From Pedobacter chinensis (GTDB lineage Bacteria; Bacteroidota; Bacteroidia; Sphingobacteriales; Sphingobacteriaceae), in NCBI RefSeq assembly GCF_003339865.1, contig NZ_QPKV01000014.1, forward strand, positions 62,001-126,000: 64,000 bases of DNA. Direction: 5' to 3'. Each line of letters begins with the position of its first letter. The stretch's first letter is position 1. Positions 44,084-53,031 of the stretch are shown piece by piece. The notes below the pieces were generated by a model, which searched no databases, was not told the origin of the DNA, and was given only the letters and a program-made list of their open reading frames with translations. The translations under genes and the position numbers were made by a program.

Positions 44084-44959
44084 ATGGTTCCGAAAGGCAA
44101 ACTCATCATCATAGGTGGAGCAATAAACACTGGCAGCTTTGCTGAAACGCAATTTGGGCTGCCAGAAAACATGAATTTTTTTGAACGTGGAATTTTAAAA
44201 AGAATTACAACGGAATCTATAAAAGATACAGAATCCCGTTTCGAAATTATCACAACAGCTTCCTTAATGCCAGAAAAAGTTGGTGAAGAGTATATTAAAG
44301 CCTATGCACAGTTAGATGTTCATAATGTTGGCGTTTTAAACGTTACCAACCGCGAAGAGGCTAATTCAGAAGAGAACTGCGAGCGGATTAAAGCTGCGGA
44401 AGTCATTATATTTACTGGCGGAGATCAACTGCGTCTTTCTTCAATTTTTGGCGGAACCAAGATTCATCAAATTCTTCTAGAGAAATACAAAAATGAAGCT
44501 GTAGTGATTGCCGGTACATCTGCCGGTGCTGCTGCAAGTTCAAAAAACATGATATACCAGGGCAGCAGTAAAGATGCTTTGCTTAAAGGTGAAGTTAAAA
44601 TAACAGGTGGATTAGGTTTTATTGATGATGTTATTGTTGACACACACTTTGTTCAACGTGGTAGAATCGGTCGATTACTTTACGCGGCCGCAAGTAATCC
44701 GGGTATTTTAGGCATTGGTTTAGGTGAAGATACCGGTCTTTTTATTTCAGACGGACACACAATGGAAGCAATAGGGTCTGGTATGGTTATTTTAGTGGAT
44801 GGAAGACAAATGGCAGACACCAATTTAACCGATGTGGAAATGGGCCAACCTGTTTCGATCAAAAATATGGTTGTACATGTCATGTGCGATGGTGATGTTT
44901 ATGATTTAGCCAACCATAGCCTGGTTATTCATCATCCAAAAGTTGTTCCAATAGGATAA
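44084..44959 (+). CDS. cphB: Cyanophycinase
   Basis: A 291-residue serine exopeptidase (S51 family) that releases beta-Asp-Arg dipeptides from cyanophycin. The nucleophile is in VIAGTSAGAAASS (Ser near residue 148), with FTGGDQLRL before it; the substrate-pocket His and Arg occur in VDTHFVQRGRIGRL. No signal peptide is seen, so it is a cytoplasmic enzyme suited to granules made by CphA. The isoaspartyl peptidase gene follows after 62 bases, completing the pathway. Confidence 0.96.
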   Translation: MVPKGKLIIIGGAINTGSFAETQFGLPENMNFFERGILKRITTESIKDTESRFEIITTASLMPEKVGEEYIKAYAQLDVHNVGVLNVTNREEANSEENCERIKAAEVIIFTGGDQLRLSSIFGGTKIHQILLEKYKNEAVVIAGTSAGAAASSKNMIYQGSSKDALLKGEVKITGGLGFIDDVIVDTHFVQRGRIGRLLYAAASNPGILGIGLGEDTGLFISDGHTMEAIGSGMVILVDGRQMADTNLTDVEMGQPVSIKNMVVHVMCDGDVYDLANHSLVIHHPKVVPIG

Positions 44960-45021
44960 AATCAGTTTTCAGTTCTAATGCTGTTCTTGATACTTGATGC
45001 TCAATACTTGATACTAACAAA

Positions 45022-45864
45022 ATGAAACTAATTATACATGGTGGCTTTTTTAGTGAGTCATCAACCAATCAGGAGACAAAAAAAGCCAAGCAGGAGGCAC
45101 TTTCTGAAATTGCTTCACTTGGACATGAATACCTTAAAACGCATACCGCGTTGGAAACAGTTGTTTACACGGTTTCATTGCTTGAGAATAATGAACTATT
45201 TAATGCCGGCATCGGATCTCAAATTCAAAGCGATGGAAAAGTAAGACTTAGTGCTTCATTAATGGACGGAAAAACCGAAAAATTTAGCGGTGTAATTAAT
45301 GTTGAGGATGTTCAAAATCCAATCGGAATTGCGAAAGATCTGATAACCTATGATGATCGTGTTTTAAGTGGCGAAGGTGCTCAAAACTTCGCCCGTAAAA
45401 ATGGGCACAAATACTTCAACCCCATTACTAAACAACGACAGCAGGAATATGAAGCTAAATTAAATCAAAATAATAATCAGGGAACCGTGGGCTGTGTAGC
45501 GCTTGATGTTGATGGAAATCTGGCAGTAGCTACCTCTACAGGCGGTAAAGGCTTTGAAATCCCCTGCCGGGTAAGCGATTCTGCAACTGTAGCCGGAAAC
45601 TATGCAAACCAATATGCGGCTATCTCCTGTACAGGTGTGGGAGAAGATATTGTGAGCGGTGCCATAGCAGCCAAAATTGTGACCCGTGTTACCGATGGAT
45701 TTTCGTTAAAAGACGCTTGTGATAAATCTTTTTCAGAGCTAAAAGTTTTGGATGGTTTCGCCGGAGTGATTGGCATTTCCGCTTCAGGGGAAATTTATCA
45801 CTGCGATTCACACCCATACATGGTTTGGGCAGCTTTTGATGTTAATTTACAGGTATTTAGCTAA
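45022..45864 (+). CDS. iaaA: Isoaspartyl peptidase / L-asparaginase (Ntn hydrolase)
   Basis: A 280-residue plant-type asparaginase that would split the beta-Asp-Arg dipeptides released by cyanophycinase. The start MKLIIHGGF is typical. The self-cleavage site is GTVGCVALD with catalytic Thr at residue 155, and the second half holds RVSDSATVAGNYA and GVGEDIV. The linker before the Thr (NQNNNQG) is short. It is 62 bases behind cphB and likely cotranscribed with it, giving a complete cyanophycin cycle. The gene name is used by homology with E. coli iaaA. Confidence 0.93.
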   Translation: MKLIIHGGFFSESSTNQETKKAKQEALSEIASLGHEYLKTHTALETVVYTVSLLENNELFNAGIGSQIQSDGKVRLSASLMDGKTEKFSGVINVEDVQNPIGIAKDLITYDDRVLSGEGAQNFARKNGHKYFNPITKQRQQEYEAKLNQNNNQGTVGCVALDVDGNLAVATSTGGKGFEIPCRVSDSATVAGNYANQYAAISCTGVGEDIVSGAIAAKIVTRVTDGFSLKDACDKSFSELKVLDGFAGVIGISASGEIYHCDSHPYMVWAAFDVNLQVFS

Positions 45865-45881
45865 AGTTAAAGATAAAGTAT

Positions 45882-45889
45882 TATTTTTG
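45882..45889 (+). promoter_or_regulatory. Possible -7 promoter box of the TPR protein gene
   Basis: TATTTTTG lies five bases before the ATG at 45894. If used, the transcript would start at or next to the start codon and be leaderless. TTTAG at 45856-45860 is an approximate -33 box about 21 bases upstream, within the end of iaaA. Confidence 0.35.
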
Positions 45890-45893
45890 TTGC

Positions 45894-46577
45894 ATGTTCA
45901 AATTTGTATTGGCTTTTGTAAGCCTTTTTGCCGCATTACAACTACAAGCTCAAAATATAGATAAAGCTGATTTTCAAGAACCAAACGGTGGTAGTGCAAT
46001 CACTATTTCCGTTTCTAAATTCGATTTGGAAGATGGAAACTCTTTTTTTGAAGATGCTGAAGATTCTGAACGAAAGGGTGATTTCAATGATGCCTTAACT
46101 TTATTTGGTAAAGCAGCGTTTGAATATAATGCAGCTAAAAACTTTAATAAATATGGGCAGGCCATTATTAAAATGAGCAGTATGCATTACCAGCTGGGCC
46201 GCTTTAGTGATGCTGAACAAATTCTTTTGAACGTAGCATTGAAGAATTATTCAAAAATGGGCAGCAAAAGCGGCTTAATGAACACTTATAATTTATTGGG
46301 TAAAGTTTATCTGGCCAATAGCAAATACACGCAATCCATGTGGTTTTATACCCAGCAAGGCATTTTGGCTAAACAATTAAAAAGTGATAATTCTTATATC
46401 GAATCTGTACTAGGAATTGTACAGGTGAAAATCAAAAAGAAAGATTTTACTTTAGCCTTAAGAGATTTAAAAACCGCTGAGTGGCTTGCAAATTCAATCA
46501 AAACCTCTCAATACAGAGGTCAGATCAATGATGCCAGAGAAATGATAGCAAGCAAAACTTTACCAAAAAAATCTTAA
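45894..46577 (+). CDS. Secreted tetratricopeptide-repeat protein
   Basis: A 227-residue protein with a signal peptide (FKFVLAFVSLFAALQLQAQ). The mature part contains TPR-like helical hairpins: GDFNDALTLFGKAAFEYNAAKNF, GRFSDAEQILLNVALKNYSKM, LLGKVYLANSKYTQSMWFYTQQG, KKDFTLALRDLKTAEWLA, from about residue 55 to 215. Such proteins serve as scaffolds in the periplasm. Whether it belongs functionally to the cyanophycin operon is unclear, as it starts 29 bases after iaaA and may have its own promoter. A strong terminator follows. Confidence 0.85.
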   Translation: MFKFVLAFVSLFAALQLQAQNIDKADFQEPNGGSAITISVSKFDLEDGNSFFEDAEDSERKGDFNDALTLFGKAAFEYNAAKNFNKYGQAIIKMSSMHYQLGRFSDAEQILLNVALKNYSKMGSKSGLMNTYNLLGKVYLANSKYTQSMWFYTQQGILAKQLKSDNSYIESVLGIVQVKIKKKDFTLALRDLKTAEWLANSIKTSQYRGQINDAREMIASKTLPKKS

Positions 46578-46757
46578 CGAGGCAATTTTAATATTGTATA
46601 ATTATTCCGAAAACGCCATGTCTTTAAAATAATATCATTGTAATATTCTATTTTAAAGTAACTTACCGCTGTTCATCCAAAACAAAAAACACATAATTAC
46701 GTTAAAACAGAATATTGTTAAATAAATTGCTTTTAGCTAGATTTGATAAATTTTAAC

Positions 46758-46789
46758 AAGAGACAGTAATAATGCTGTCTCTTTTTTGT
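46758..46789 (+). terminator. Intrinsic terminator upstream of prc
   Basis: Stem AAGAGACAG/CTGTCTCTT with the loop TAATAATG, followed by TTTTTGTTTTTT. It is 180 bases after the TPR gene stop and shortly before the prc gene, so it ends the cph operon and separates it from prc. Confidence 0.8.
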
Positions 46790-46832
46790 TTTTTCGTTAA
46801 AATGGTACCATATTGGCTATATAGAATTGAAA

Positions 46833-49025
46833 ATGGATTTTAAATCGTTTAAAGAGATGTTGAAGAGAATATTTTTTGTAATTTTTACAGCTGCAGTACT
46901 TGCCTGTCATGCCGCACCAAAACCTCAGCCAATTGTAGAGGGTATTACCAATGTTATGCCCGATGAGCAACAAAGGCTTGTTATTAAAGAAGTAGTAAAT
47001 CTTATCGAGAGCTATAATTATAAAAAGATTCAGATCAACGATTCTATTTCTTCACTGATTTTGGACAAGTATATCAAATCACTGGATCAGGGCAAAAATT
47101 ATTTCCTTGCTTCTGATATTAAGGAATTTGAAAAATACAGGTATACGCTTGATGATGATTTTAAAAATGGAGATTTAAGCGCTCCTTTCTATATCTATAA
47201 TGTTTATGCCAAAAGACTAAACGAATATTTTAAATATTCTCTGGCGCAAATTAAAAGTAAGTATGATTTCAATCAGAACGATACTTATGTATATGACCGT
47301 ACAAAAATGCCATGGGCGGTTTCTACTACTGCTTTAAACGAAACCTGGAAAAAAAGAGTAAAGTATGAGCTCATTAATTTGAGTTTGGCGGGCAGCACAG
47401 AAGAAAAAAATATAGAAACCTTAACTAAACGTTATCAAAATTTACAGTCACAAACATCAAAAACCAATAATCAGGATGTATTTCAGATTTTGATGGATGC
47501 ATTTACAGAATCTATTGATCCGCATACAAATTATTTTGTACCTACAAGAGCAACAGAATTTAATGAAGAAATGTCTCGTTCGTTTGAAGGAATAGGAGCA
47601 AGATTACAATTGGAAAACGAGGTTGTTAAAATTTCAGAAATTATTCCGGGCGGTCCAGCATTTAAAGGCAAACAATTAAGTGCCGGTGATAGAATTATAG
47701 CGGTTGCACAAGGAGATGGCGAATTTGTTGATATTGTAGGCTGGAGATTAGATGTTACGGTTACCAAAATTAAAGGGCCAAAAGGCACAAAAGTTCGTTT
47801 AAAGGTAATTCCTGTTGGGCAGGAAATGTCATCTAAACCAGTTATTATCGAACTGGTAAGAGAGAAAATCATTCTTGAAGATCAATCGGCCAAGAAAAAG
47901 GTAAAAACCATTACCACTAATGGCAAAGATTACAAAATTGGCATCATATCATTGCCTGCTTTCTACGCTGATTTTAAAGCAGCAAATGCTGGCGATAAAA
48001 ATTATAAAAGCACTACCCGCGATGTTAAGAAACTTGTAGATTCATTAAAAAACATTGATAAGGTTGATGCCATTGTGATGGATTTACGTGGAAACGGTGG
48101 TGGTTCACTGGTAGAAGCAATTTCATTAACAGGCTTATTTATTGATAAAGGACCAGTTGTTCAGGTAAAGGATTTAAGAGGAAAAATTGAGGTTGATGAA
48201 GATGAAAACGCAGGAGTTGCCTGGGATGGCCCTTTTGGAGTAATGATCGATCGTTTAAGTGCATCAGCATCTGAAATTTTTGCAGGCGCTATTCAGGATT
48301 ATGGAAGAGGAATTATTATGGGCAGCCAGAGTTATGGAAAGGGTACCGTTCAATCTTCAATTGATTTAAATAAATTGGTTAACCCGAGCATGCTGCAAAA
48401 AGTTGCTGGCCTGATTACCAGAGATAGAACAGTAGGAACTTCTCCAAATGCGGCAAATCCTGCCGATGTAAATTTAGGGCAAATTAATTTAACAATGGCC
48501 AAGTTCTATCGTGTTGCAGGGAGCAGTACCCAGCATAAAGGTGTTACACCTGATGTGGTTTTCCCTTCATTGTATCCAATGGATAAAATTGGAGAAGATA
48601 CTGAGCCATCAGCTTTGCCATGGGATGTTATTCCTGGCTCTAATTTCAAAGCAGTGGCTAACTTAGCAGCTGTTAAAGCAGGGTTAATTAAAAACAGCGA
48701 GCAGCGCATCGCAAACTCTTTGGATTTTAAATATCTAAAACAAGATATTGCAGAATTAAAGAAACGTGATGCTGAGGTTTCGGTTACTTTAAATGAAAAC
48801 AAGCTTAAAGCCGAACGTGAAGCTCAGGAAGCAAAATCGCTTGCCAGACAAAATGAGTTAAGAGCCCTGAGAGGTTTGCCGGCAATTAAGAAAGGCGATA
48901 AAATTACCAAGCAGGATGCTTTTGATTTCATCGAAGATGAATCGCTTAAAGTAATGGGAGATTTCATGCAGCAATCAGGTAATTACGTAATGAATTTAGG
49001 CAATAGTACCTCGCAGAAATTCTAA
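46833..49025 (+). CDS. prc: Carboxy-terminal processing protease (Prc/Tsp, S41)
   Basis: A 730-residue periplasmic protease with a signal peptide (RIFFVIFTAAVLACH). A helical N-terminal domain (about 30-240) is followed by a PDZ domain (about 245-340, GIGARLQLENEVVKISEIIPG) and the S41 catalytic core, with DRLSASASEIFAGAIQDYGRG (nucleophile Ser, near residue 475) and GSQSYGKGTVQ (general-base Lys). The C-terminal DUF3340-like tail (about 600-700) is highly charged. It cuts proteins from the C-terminus and regulates wall enzymes such as endopeptidases. The ATG at 46833 is preferred to a TTG two codons before. Confidence 0.94.
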   Translation: MDFKSFKEMLKRIFFVIFTAAVLACHAAPKPQPIVEGITNVMPDEQQRLVIKEVVNLIESYNYKKIQINDSISSLILDKYIKSLDQGKNYFLASDIKEFEKYRYTLDDDFKNGDLSAPFYIYNVYAKRLNEYFKYSLAQIKSKYDFNQNDTYVYDRTKMPWAVSTTALNETWKKRVKYELINLSLAGSTEEKNIETLTKRYQNLQSQTSKTNNQDVFQILMDAFTESIDPHTNYFVPTRATEFNEEMSRSFEGIGARLQLENEVVKISEIIPGGPAFKGKQLSAGDRIIAVAQGDGEFVDIVGWRLDVTVTKIKGPKGTKVRLKVIPVGQEMSSKPVIIELVREKIILEDQSAKKKVKTITTNGKDYKIGIISLPAFYADFKAANAGDKNYKSTTRDVKKLVDSLKNIDKVDAIVMDLRGNGGGSLVEAISLTGLFIDKGPVVQVKDLRGKIEVDEDENAGVAWDGPFGVMIDRLSASASEIFAGAIQDYGRGIIMGSQSYGKGTVQSSIDLNKLVNPSMLQKVAGLITRDRTVGTSPNAANPADVNLGQINLTMAKFYRVAGSSTQHKGVTPDVVFPSLYPMDKIGEDTEPSALPWDVIPGSNFKAVANLAAVKAGLIKNSEQRIANSLDFKYLKQDIAELKKRDAEVSVTLNENKLKAEREAQEAKSLARQNELRALRGLPAIKKGDKITKQDAFDFIEDESLKVMGDFMQQSGNYVMNLGNSTSQKF

Positions 49026-49032
49026 ATAGAAT

Positions 49033-49075
49033 AAAAGGATGTTTTCAAAATAATTAATAAAACATCCTTTTATAT
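49033..49075 (+). terminator. Intrinsic terminator of prc
   Basis: Arms AAAAGGATGTTTT and AAAACATCCTTTT with a 13-base AT loop, seven bases after the stop codon at 49025. The stem is 13 base pairs, followed by ATATTTTAT. Confidence 0.75.
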
Positions 49076-49113
49076 TTTATAAATTAAATTATTCCGCTGA
49101 ATGGCAATGATCC

Positions 49114-49258
49114 TTAACTTAATAACATTGCATTCTCACGCAGGCAGGAAACTACGTGTGGGTTATCATTGAAGATAAACTTAAAGCTCTCGCTATTAAA
49201 CACATTAACATGTTCAAACGATATGTTCGGGTGTGAGTCGTAATGGGAGAGAAAAGTT
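49114..49258 (-). pseudogene. Possible coding remnant without start
   Basis: On the minus strand, a frame ending with TAA at 49114-49116 is open for about 48 codons and reads HYDSHPNISFEHVNVFNSES, then FKFIFNDNPHVVSCLREN. It contains no suitable start codon and lies downstream of the SPFH terminator, so it may be the remains of a decayed gene. No family is recognised and chance cannot be excluded. Confidence 0.2.
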
Positions 49259-49293
49259 AAAGCGAAACTGTAGTATTCACAGTTTCGCTTTAA
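49257..49293 (-). terminator. Intrinsic terminator of the SPFH gene
   Basis: Arms TTAAAGCGAAACTGT and ACAGTTTCGCTTTAA form a 15-base stem around a short AGTATTC loop. On the minus strand it lies 16 bases after the SPFH stop codon at 49309. Confidence 0.75.
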
Positions 49294-49308
49294 TGTTTAT
49301 AAATGATT

Positions 49309-50241
49309 TTAAGCTGGTTTAACCGGGTTTTGACTCAATTGCATAGCCATCATCTCTTTCATTGTTTTATTCATTCCTTCAGTACTGCCATCCAGGAAAA
49401 TGATGTTTCCTTCGCCATATTCAGCAAATTGTTTAATGGCTTCTGTCCACATGGTAAATAAAATAACAGAAGTGTCTAAATTTGCCTGTTGCATTTCATG
49501 AGCAGCATTGGTCATCCCTTTGGCTACTTCTTCCCTAAATAAAGCAATACCTTGTCCGCGAAGCTGAGCAGCCTCACGTTCTGCAGTTGCTGCAATTTTA
49601 ATCGCGTTACCATCTGCTTCAGCACCTTTTGTTTTCGTGATCAATAAAGCCTGGCCTTCGTTTTCTGCTGCAGCTTTCAGGTTGTTTGATGCCACAACAC
49701 GACTCATGGAACGCATAATTTCATCATCAAAGGTAATGTCATTCAATTGAAGATCCTGAAGGTGATAACCCCAGCCATCTAAAACCTGATCAATCTGTTC
49801 TTTAACATGCAATACAATTTCATTCCGTTGCGCCAATACATTGGCCTGCTTTTGTGTAGCAACGTACGCACGAATTGATCCTTCAATGGTCCTGATCAAA
49901 GCCTGCATCAGATTTGTTGAATCAACGAATTTAAAAGCCACATTTTTAATGGTTTCCTCATCCTGGTTTAATACAGAATATAATAACATTGCTTTAAAAT
50001 AAACATTGGCCTGATCTTGCGTAACCGCCTGAAAAGATAATTCTACTGAACGGTTTTGGATGGAAATTCTGGAATAAATCTGCTCGATTAAAGGAATTTT
50101 AAAATTTAAACCTGGCCGTAACTGACGCTTATATTTTCCAAAAACAGTAATTACGGCAATTGTACCCTGTTTAACGGTAACAAATGAGCTTAAAAGAATA
50201 ATAATGCCTAAGAAAACGAGAATGTAAATAGTATATTGCAT
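49309..50241 (-). CDS. SPFH domain protein (stomatin/prohibitin-like, slipin type)
   Basis: A 310-residue membrane protein with one N-terminal helix (YTIYILVFLGIIILLSSF), the SPFH domain (about residues 25-195, GTIAVITVFGKYKRQLRPGLNFKIP) and a coiled Ala/Glu-rich region (about 195-260, NLKAAAENEGQALLITKTK, ATAEREAAQLRGQG), followed by a short conserved tail. Such proteins organise membrane microdomains and often partner NfeD or FtsH-type proteases; no NfeD gene is adjacent. An ATG at 50277 is an alternative start that adds 12 residues. Confidence 0.92.
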   Translation of the reverse strand: MQYTIYILVFLGIIILLSSFVTVKQGTIAVITVFGKYKRQLRPGLNFKIPLIEQIYSRISIQNRSVELSFQAVTQDQANVYFKAMLLYSVLNQDEETIKNVAFKFVDSTNLMQALIRTIEGSIRAYVATQKQANVLAQRNEIVLHVKEQIDQVLDGWGYHLQDLQLNDITFDDEIMRSMSRVVASNNLKAAAENEGQALLITKTKGAEADGNAIKIAATAEREAAQLRGQGIALFREEVAKGMTNAAHEMQQANLDTSVILFTMWTEAIKQFAEYGEGNIIFLDGSTEGMNKTMKEMMAMQLSQNPVKPA

Positions 50242-50456
50242 AATAAGTTTTTTTATGAAGTTATAAAAAAAATTCATAGAAAATACATCAAGCTATCCGT
50301 AGCTTTATTATAACTAACTTTAAATTCATGAAACATCGTCAAATCACACAACTGCATGAACCAGGCTTGTGGACTCTCGGGTAAAAAAAAAGATAAACAC
50401 TTGTGAAAAATAAATTATGATCGCTTCATAAATCTTTAAAAACTAAAAATATACAG

Positions 50457-50548
50457 ATGAAACCATCATGATTTTTCAAACCACACAGTGGTATGAATAA
50501 ATCTGATAGCTTTATCACAATTAAAAACAAATTTATACGGATGAAAAA
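50457..50548 (+). promoter_or_regulatory. Shared peptidase leader, copy 2
   Basis: The same 84-base leader as at 37385-37476, ending at the ATG 50541. The mini-ORFs MKPS (50457-50471), MIFQTTQWYE (50468-50500) and MNKSDSFITIKNKFIR (50493 on) are all conserved and overlap in the same way. The two nucleotide changes from copy 1 are silent in the frame covering them. Sequence upstream of 50457 has no resemblance to that upstream of 37385, so the homology begins sharply at the leader. Confidence 0.55.
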
Positions 50549-52583
50549 TAAACTTATACTGCCGGCAGCCGTACTACTTTTATTAGCAGCTTGCCAGAAC
50601 AAAAACCACAAAACTGATCGGGCTGATTTGAAACGTACACTTTTCTTTGATACGGCTGGAATGGACCTTACAGTAAAACCTGGTGATAACTTCTTTTTAT
50701 ACGCGAATGGAAAGTGGATAAAAAACACAGAGATTCCTAAAACGGAAACAGGTTGGGGATCGTTTTACACTTTATACAATGATAATATTAAAAATCTGAA
50801 AGGTATTTTAGAAGATGCGGCTAAAAGTAAAGCTGCCGCCGGAAGCGTTGAACAAAAAGTCGGTGACTTTTATGCCAGTGGGATGGATAGTTTAACCATC
50901 GAAAAACTTGGATTGGAACCTATAAAGCCATTGTTGACTAAAATTGATTCATTAAAAAATGATAAGGAGCTTTTAGATTTTGTTGTAGAGGAGTTTAAAA
51001 ATGGAAATGGTTATTTATTGAGTTTTGATGTTGAACCTGATGATAAAATAAGTTCAAAAAATGCACTGATTTTTTCACAGGCTGGAATTAATCTTCCAGA
51101 TCGCAGTTATTATTTAGATCAGGATGATAAAGCAAAAAAAATCAGGGCAAGTTACCATGCTTATATCTCTAAAATATTTGCTTTAGCAGGAGATTCAATA
51201 AATGGCTCAAAAAATGCAGATCAGATCTTAAAACTAGAAACTGCTATTGCACAATCTCACTCTACACCAGTAGAGCTTCGGGATCCGCAAAAAAATTATA
51301 ATAAATATGCTGTTGCCGGTTTTCAGAAAGAAGTTCCAAACATTGATATAAAAACAGCTTTGAATAAATTGGGCGCAAATACCGATACCATCATCGTGAG
51401 GCAACCAAGGTACTACCAAGCTTTGTCTTCGCTTGTAAAAAGCCAACCAATTGATGTTTGGAAAATAAAATTAAAGTTCGATGCTTTAAATAATTCAGCA
51501 AATGCCCTTACCATGGCCTTTAGAAAAGCCAGATTCGACTTCTATGGTAAAACATTGTACGGACAGCCGGTTCAAACTGAGCGCTGGAAAGCTATGGTAA
51601 GTAATACCGATAGTAATTTAGGCGATCTTTTAGGCCAGCTATATACGGAACAATACTTTAAACCAGCAGCTAAAAAGCGCATGCTGGAATTGGTAAACAA
51701 CCTGCAAAAGGTTTATGAAACAAGAATTAAGAATGTGGACTGGATGACTGCTGAAACCAAGCAAAAGGCATTGGAAAAACTAAATGCTTTTATCAAGAAA
51801 ATCGGATATACCGATAAATGGAAAAAATATGATGATGTAGAGGTTTCTAAAAATACCTATTTCGCTAATCTTAAATCTGCCAGAAAACATGAGTTTAAAG
51901 AAATGATGAGTAAGCTGGGCAAACCTGTAGATAAAACTGAATGGTTAATGACTGCGCCCACTGTAAATGCTTATTATAATCCGGCTTTTAACGAAATTGT
52001 GTTTCCTGCAGGTATTTTACAATTCCCGTTTTTTGATTTTGCCGCTGATGATGCCATCAATTACGGCGCAATTGGCGCTGTTATTGGTCACGAAATGACC
52101 CATGGTTTTGATGATCAGGGGCGTCAATATGATGCGTATGGCAACCTGAAAGAATGGTGGACAAAAGTTGATGCAAACAACTTTAAAACCAAGGCAGATA
52201 AGGTGGTTTCATTCTACAACAATTTTTCTTTGCTGGATAATCAACATGTGAATGGCTCGCTGACCTTAGGAGAGAACCTTGCCGATTTAGGCGGATTAAA
52301 TATTGCTTACGATGCATTTAAGCTAACCGAGCAAGGTAAAGGTGACAAAAAGATTGATGGGTTTACTCCAGATCAACGCTTCTTTTTAAGCTTTGCACAG
52401 GTTTGGAGAATCAAAGATCGCGATGAGCGGATGCGGGTACGTTTAAAAACAGACCCTCATAGCCCGGAAATGTTTCGGGTAAATGGACCTGTTTATAACA
52501 TGGAAGCTTTTTACAAAGCCTTTAACATACCAACTACAGCCAAAATGTATATTGCTCCGGCTAATAGATTAGGCGTTTGGTAA
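50541..52583 (+). CDS. M13 family metallopeptidase (neprilysin/PepO-like) lipoprotein
   Basis: A 680-residue lipoprotein peptidase: signal KLILPAAVLLLLAACQ with lipobox AAC. The zinc motif is VIGHEMTHGFDDQGRQYD (HExxH, His517) and the third ligand Glu is in GENLADLGGLNIAY. NAYYNPAFNEIVFPAGILQ and the C-terminal DPHSPEMFRVNGPVYNMEAF are typical of M13. It cuts oligopeptides at hydrophobic residues in the periplasm. I place the start at 50541; an upstream ATG at 50493 would add 16 residues encoded by the leader shared with the M28 gene. Confidence 0.94.
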   Translation: MKNKLILPAAVLLLLAACQNKNHKTDRADLKRTLFFDTAGMDLTVKPGDNFFLYANGKWIKNTEIPKTETGWGSFYTLYNDNIKNLKGILEDAAKSKAAAGSVEQKVGDFYASGMDSLTIEKLGLEPIKPLLTKIDSLKNDKELLDFVVEEFKNGNGYLLSFDVEPDDKISSKNALIFSQAGINLPDRSYYLDQDDKAKKIRASYHAYISKIFALAGDSINGSKNADQILKLETAIAQSHSTPVELRDPQKNYNKYAVAGFQKEVPNIDIKTALNKLGANTDTIIVRQPRYYQALSSLVKSQPIDVWKIKLKFDALNNSANALTMAFRKARFDFYGKTLYGQPVQTERWKAMVSNTDSNLGDLLGQLYTEQYFKPAAKKRMLELVNNLQKVYETRIKNVDWMTAETKQKALEKLNAFIKKIGYTDKWKKYDDVEVSKNTYFANLKSARKHEFKEMMSKLGKPVDKTEWLMTAPTVNAYYNPAFNEIVFPAGILQFPFFDFAADDAINYGAIGAVIGHEMTHGFDDQGRQYDAYGNLKEWWTKVDANNFKTKADKVVSFYNNFSLLDNQHVNGSLTLGENLADLGGLNIAYDAFKLTEQGKGDKKIDGFTPDQRFFLSFAQVWRIKDRDERMRVRLKTDPHSPEMFRVNGPVYNMEAFYKAFNIPTTAKMYIAPANRLGVW

Positions 52584-52721
52584 AAGGGCTTGTTAAAAGT
52601 CGCATTCAGTTGTTATCCTCACTTGACTGGAGAGTCTTTTGAAATGCATTAGAGCATCCAATTAAGTTCGATATGACGCTAAATTCCAGGAATCTATCTA
52701 TACGATAAGTTTTACGAAATG

Positions 52722-52754
52722 AAGTGGCTGACCTTTTGGACAGCCACTTTTTTT
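52722..52754 (+). terminator. Intrinsic terminator after M13 gene
   Basis: Arms AAGTGGCTG and CAGCCACTT around ACCTTTTGGA, followed by TTTTTTAT. It is 140 bases after the M13 stop and 58 bases before the next ATG. Confidence 0.75.
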
Positions 52755-52811
52755 ATGAGTTAAAACAAAACACTGAATTTGTTGTCTTTATTCTAAATCA
52801 ATTAAAATCTT

Positions 52812-52997
52812 ATGAATGTAAAACGCACTTTCGGAACAGTATTAACCATTTTAGGGATAATAGGATTAATTTATGCAGGTTGGGGATTTGTAAATCATAG
52901 CCAAAACTCAAGAGGATTGATCGTTTATGGTGTAATTGGTATAATCTTTTTCGTTTCTGGTATTGGCTTGGTTAGGAATACAAAGGATGAGAGTTAG
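52812..52997 (+). CDS. Small two-helix membrane protein
   Basis: A 61-residue protein with two hydrophobic helices (about residues 7-25 and 36-52, TVLTILGIIGLIYAGWGF and LIVYGVIGIIFFVSGIGLV) joined by a short polar loop and ending in charged residues. No family can be named with confidence. It stands alone between a terminator and a convergent gene at 53032. Confidence 0.7.
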   Translation: MNVKRTFGTVLTILGIIGLIYAGWGFVNHSQNSRGLIVYGVIGIIFFVSGIGLVRNTKDES

Positions 52998-53031
52998 GCA
53001 ATAAAGGAATAAATAGGTTGCGCAAGGCATG

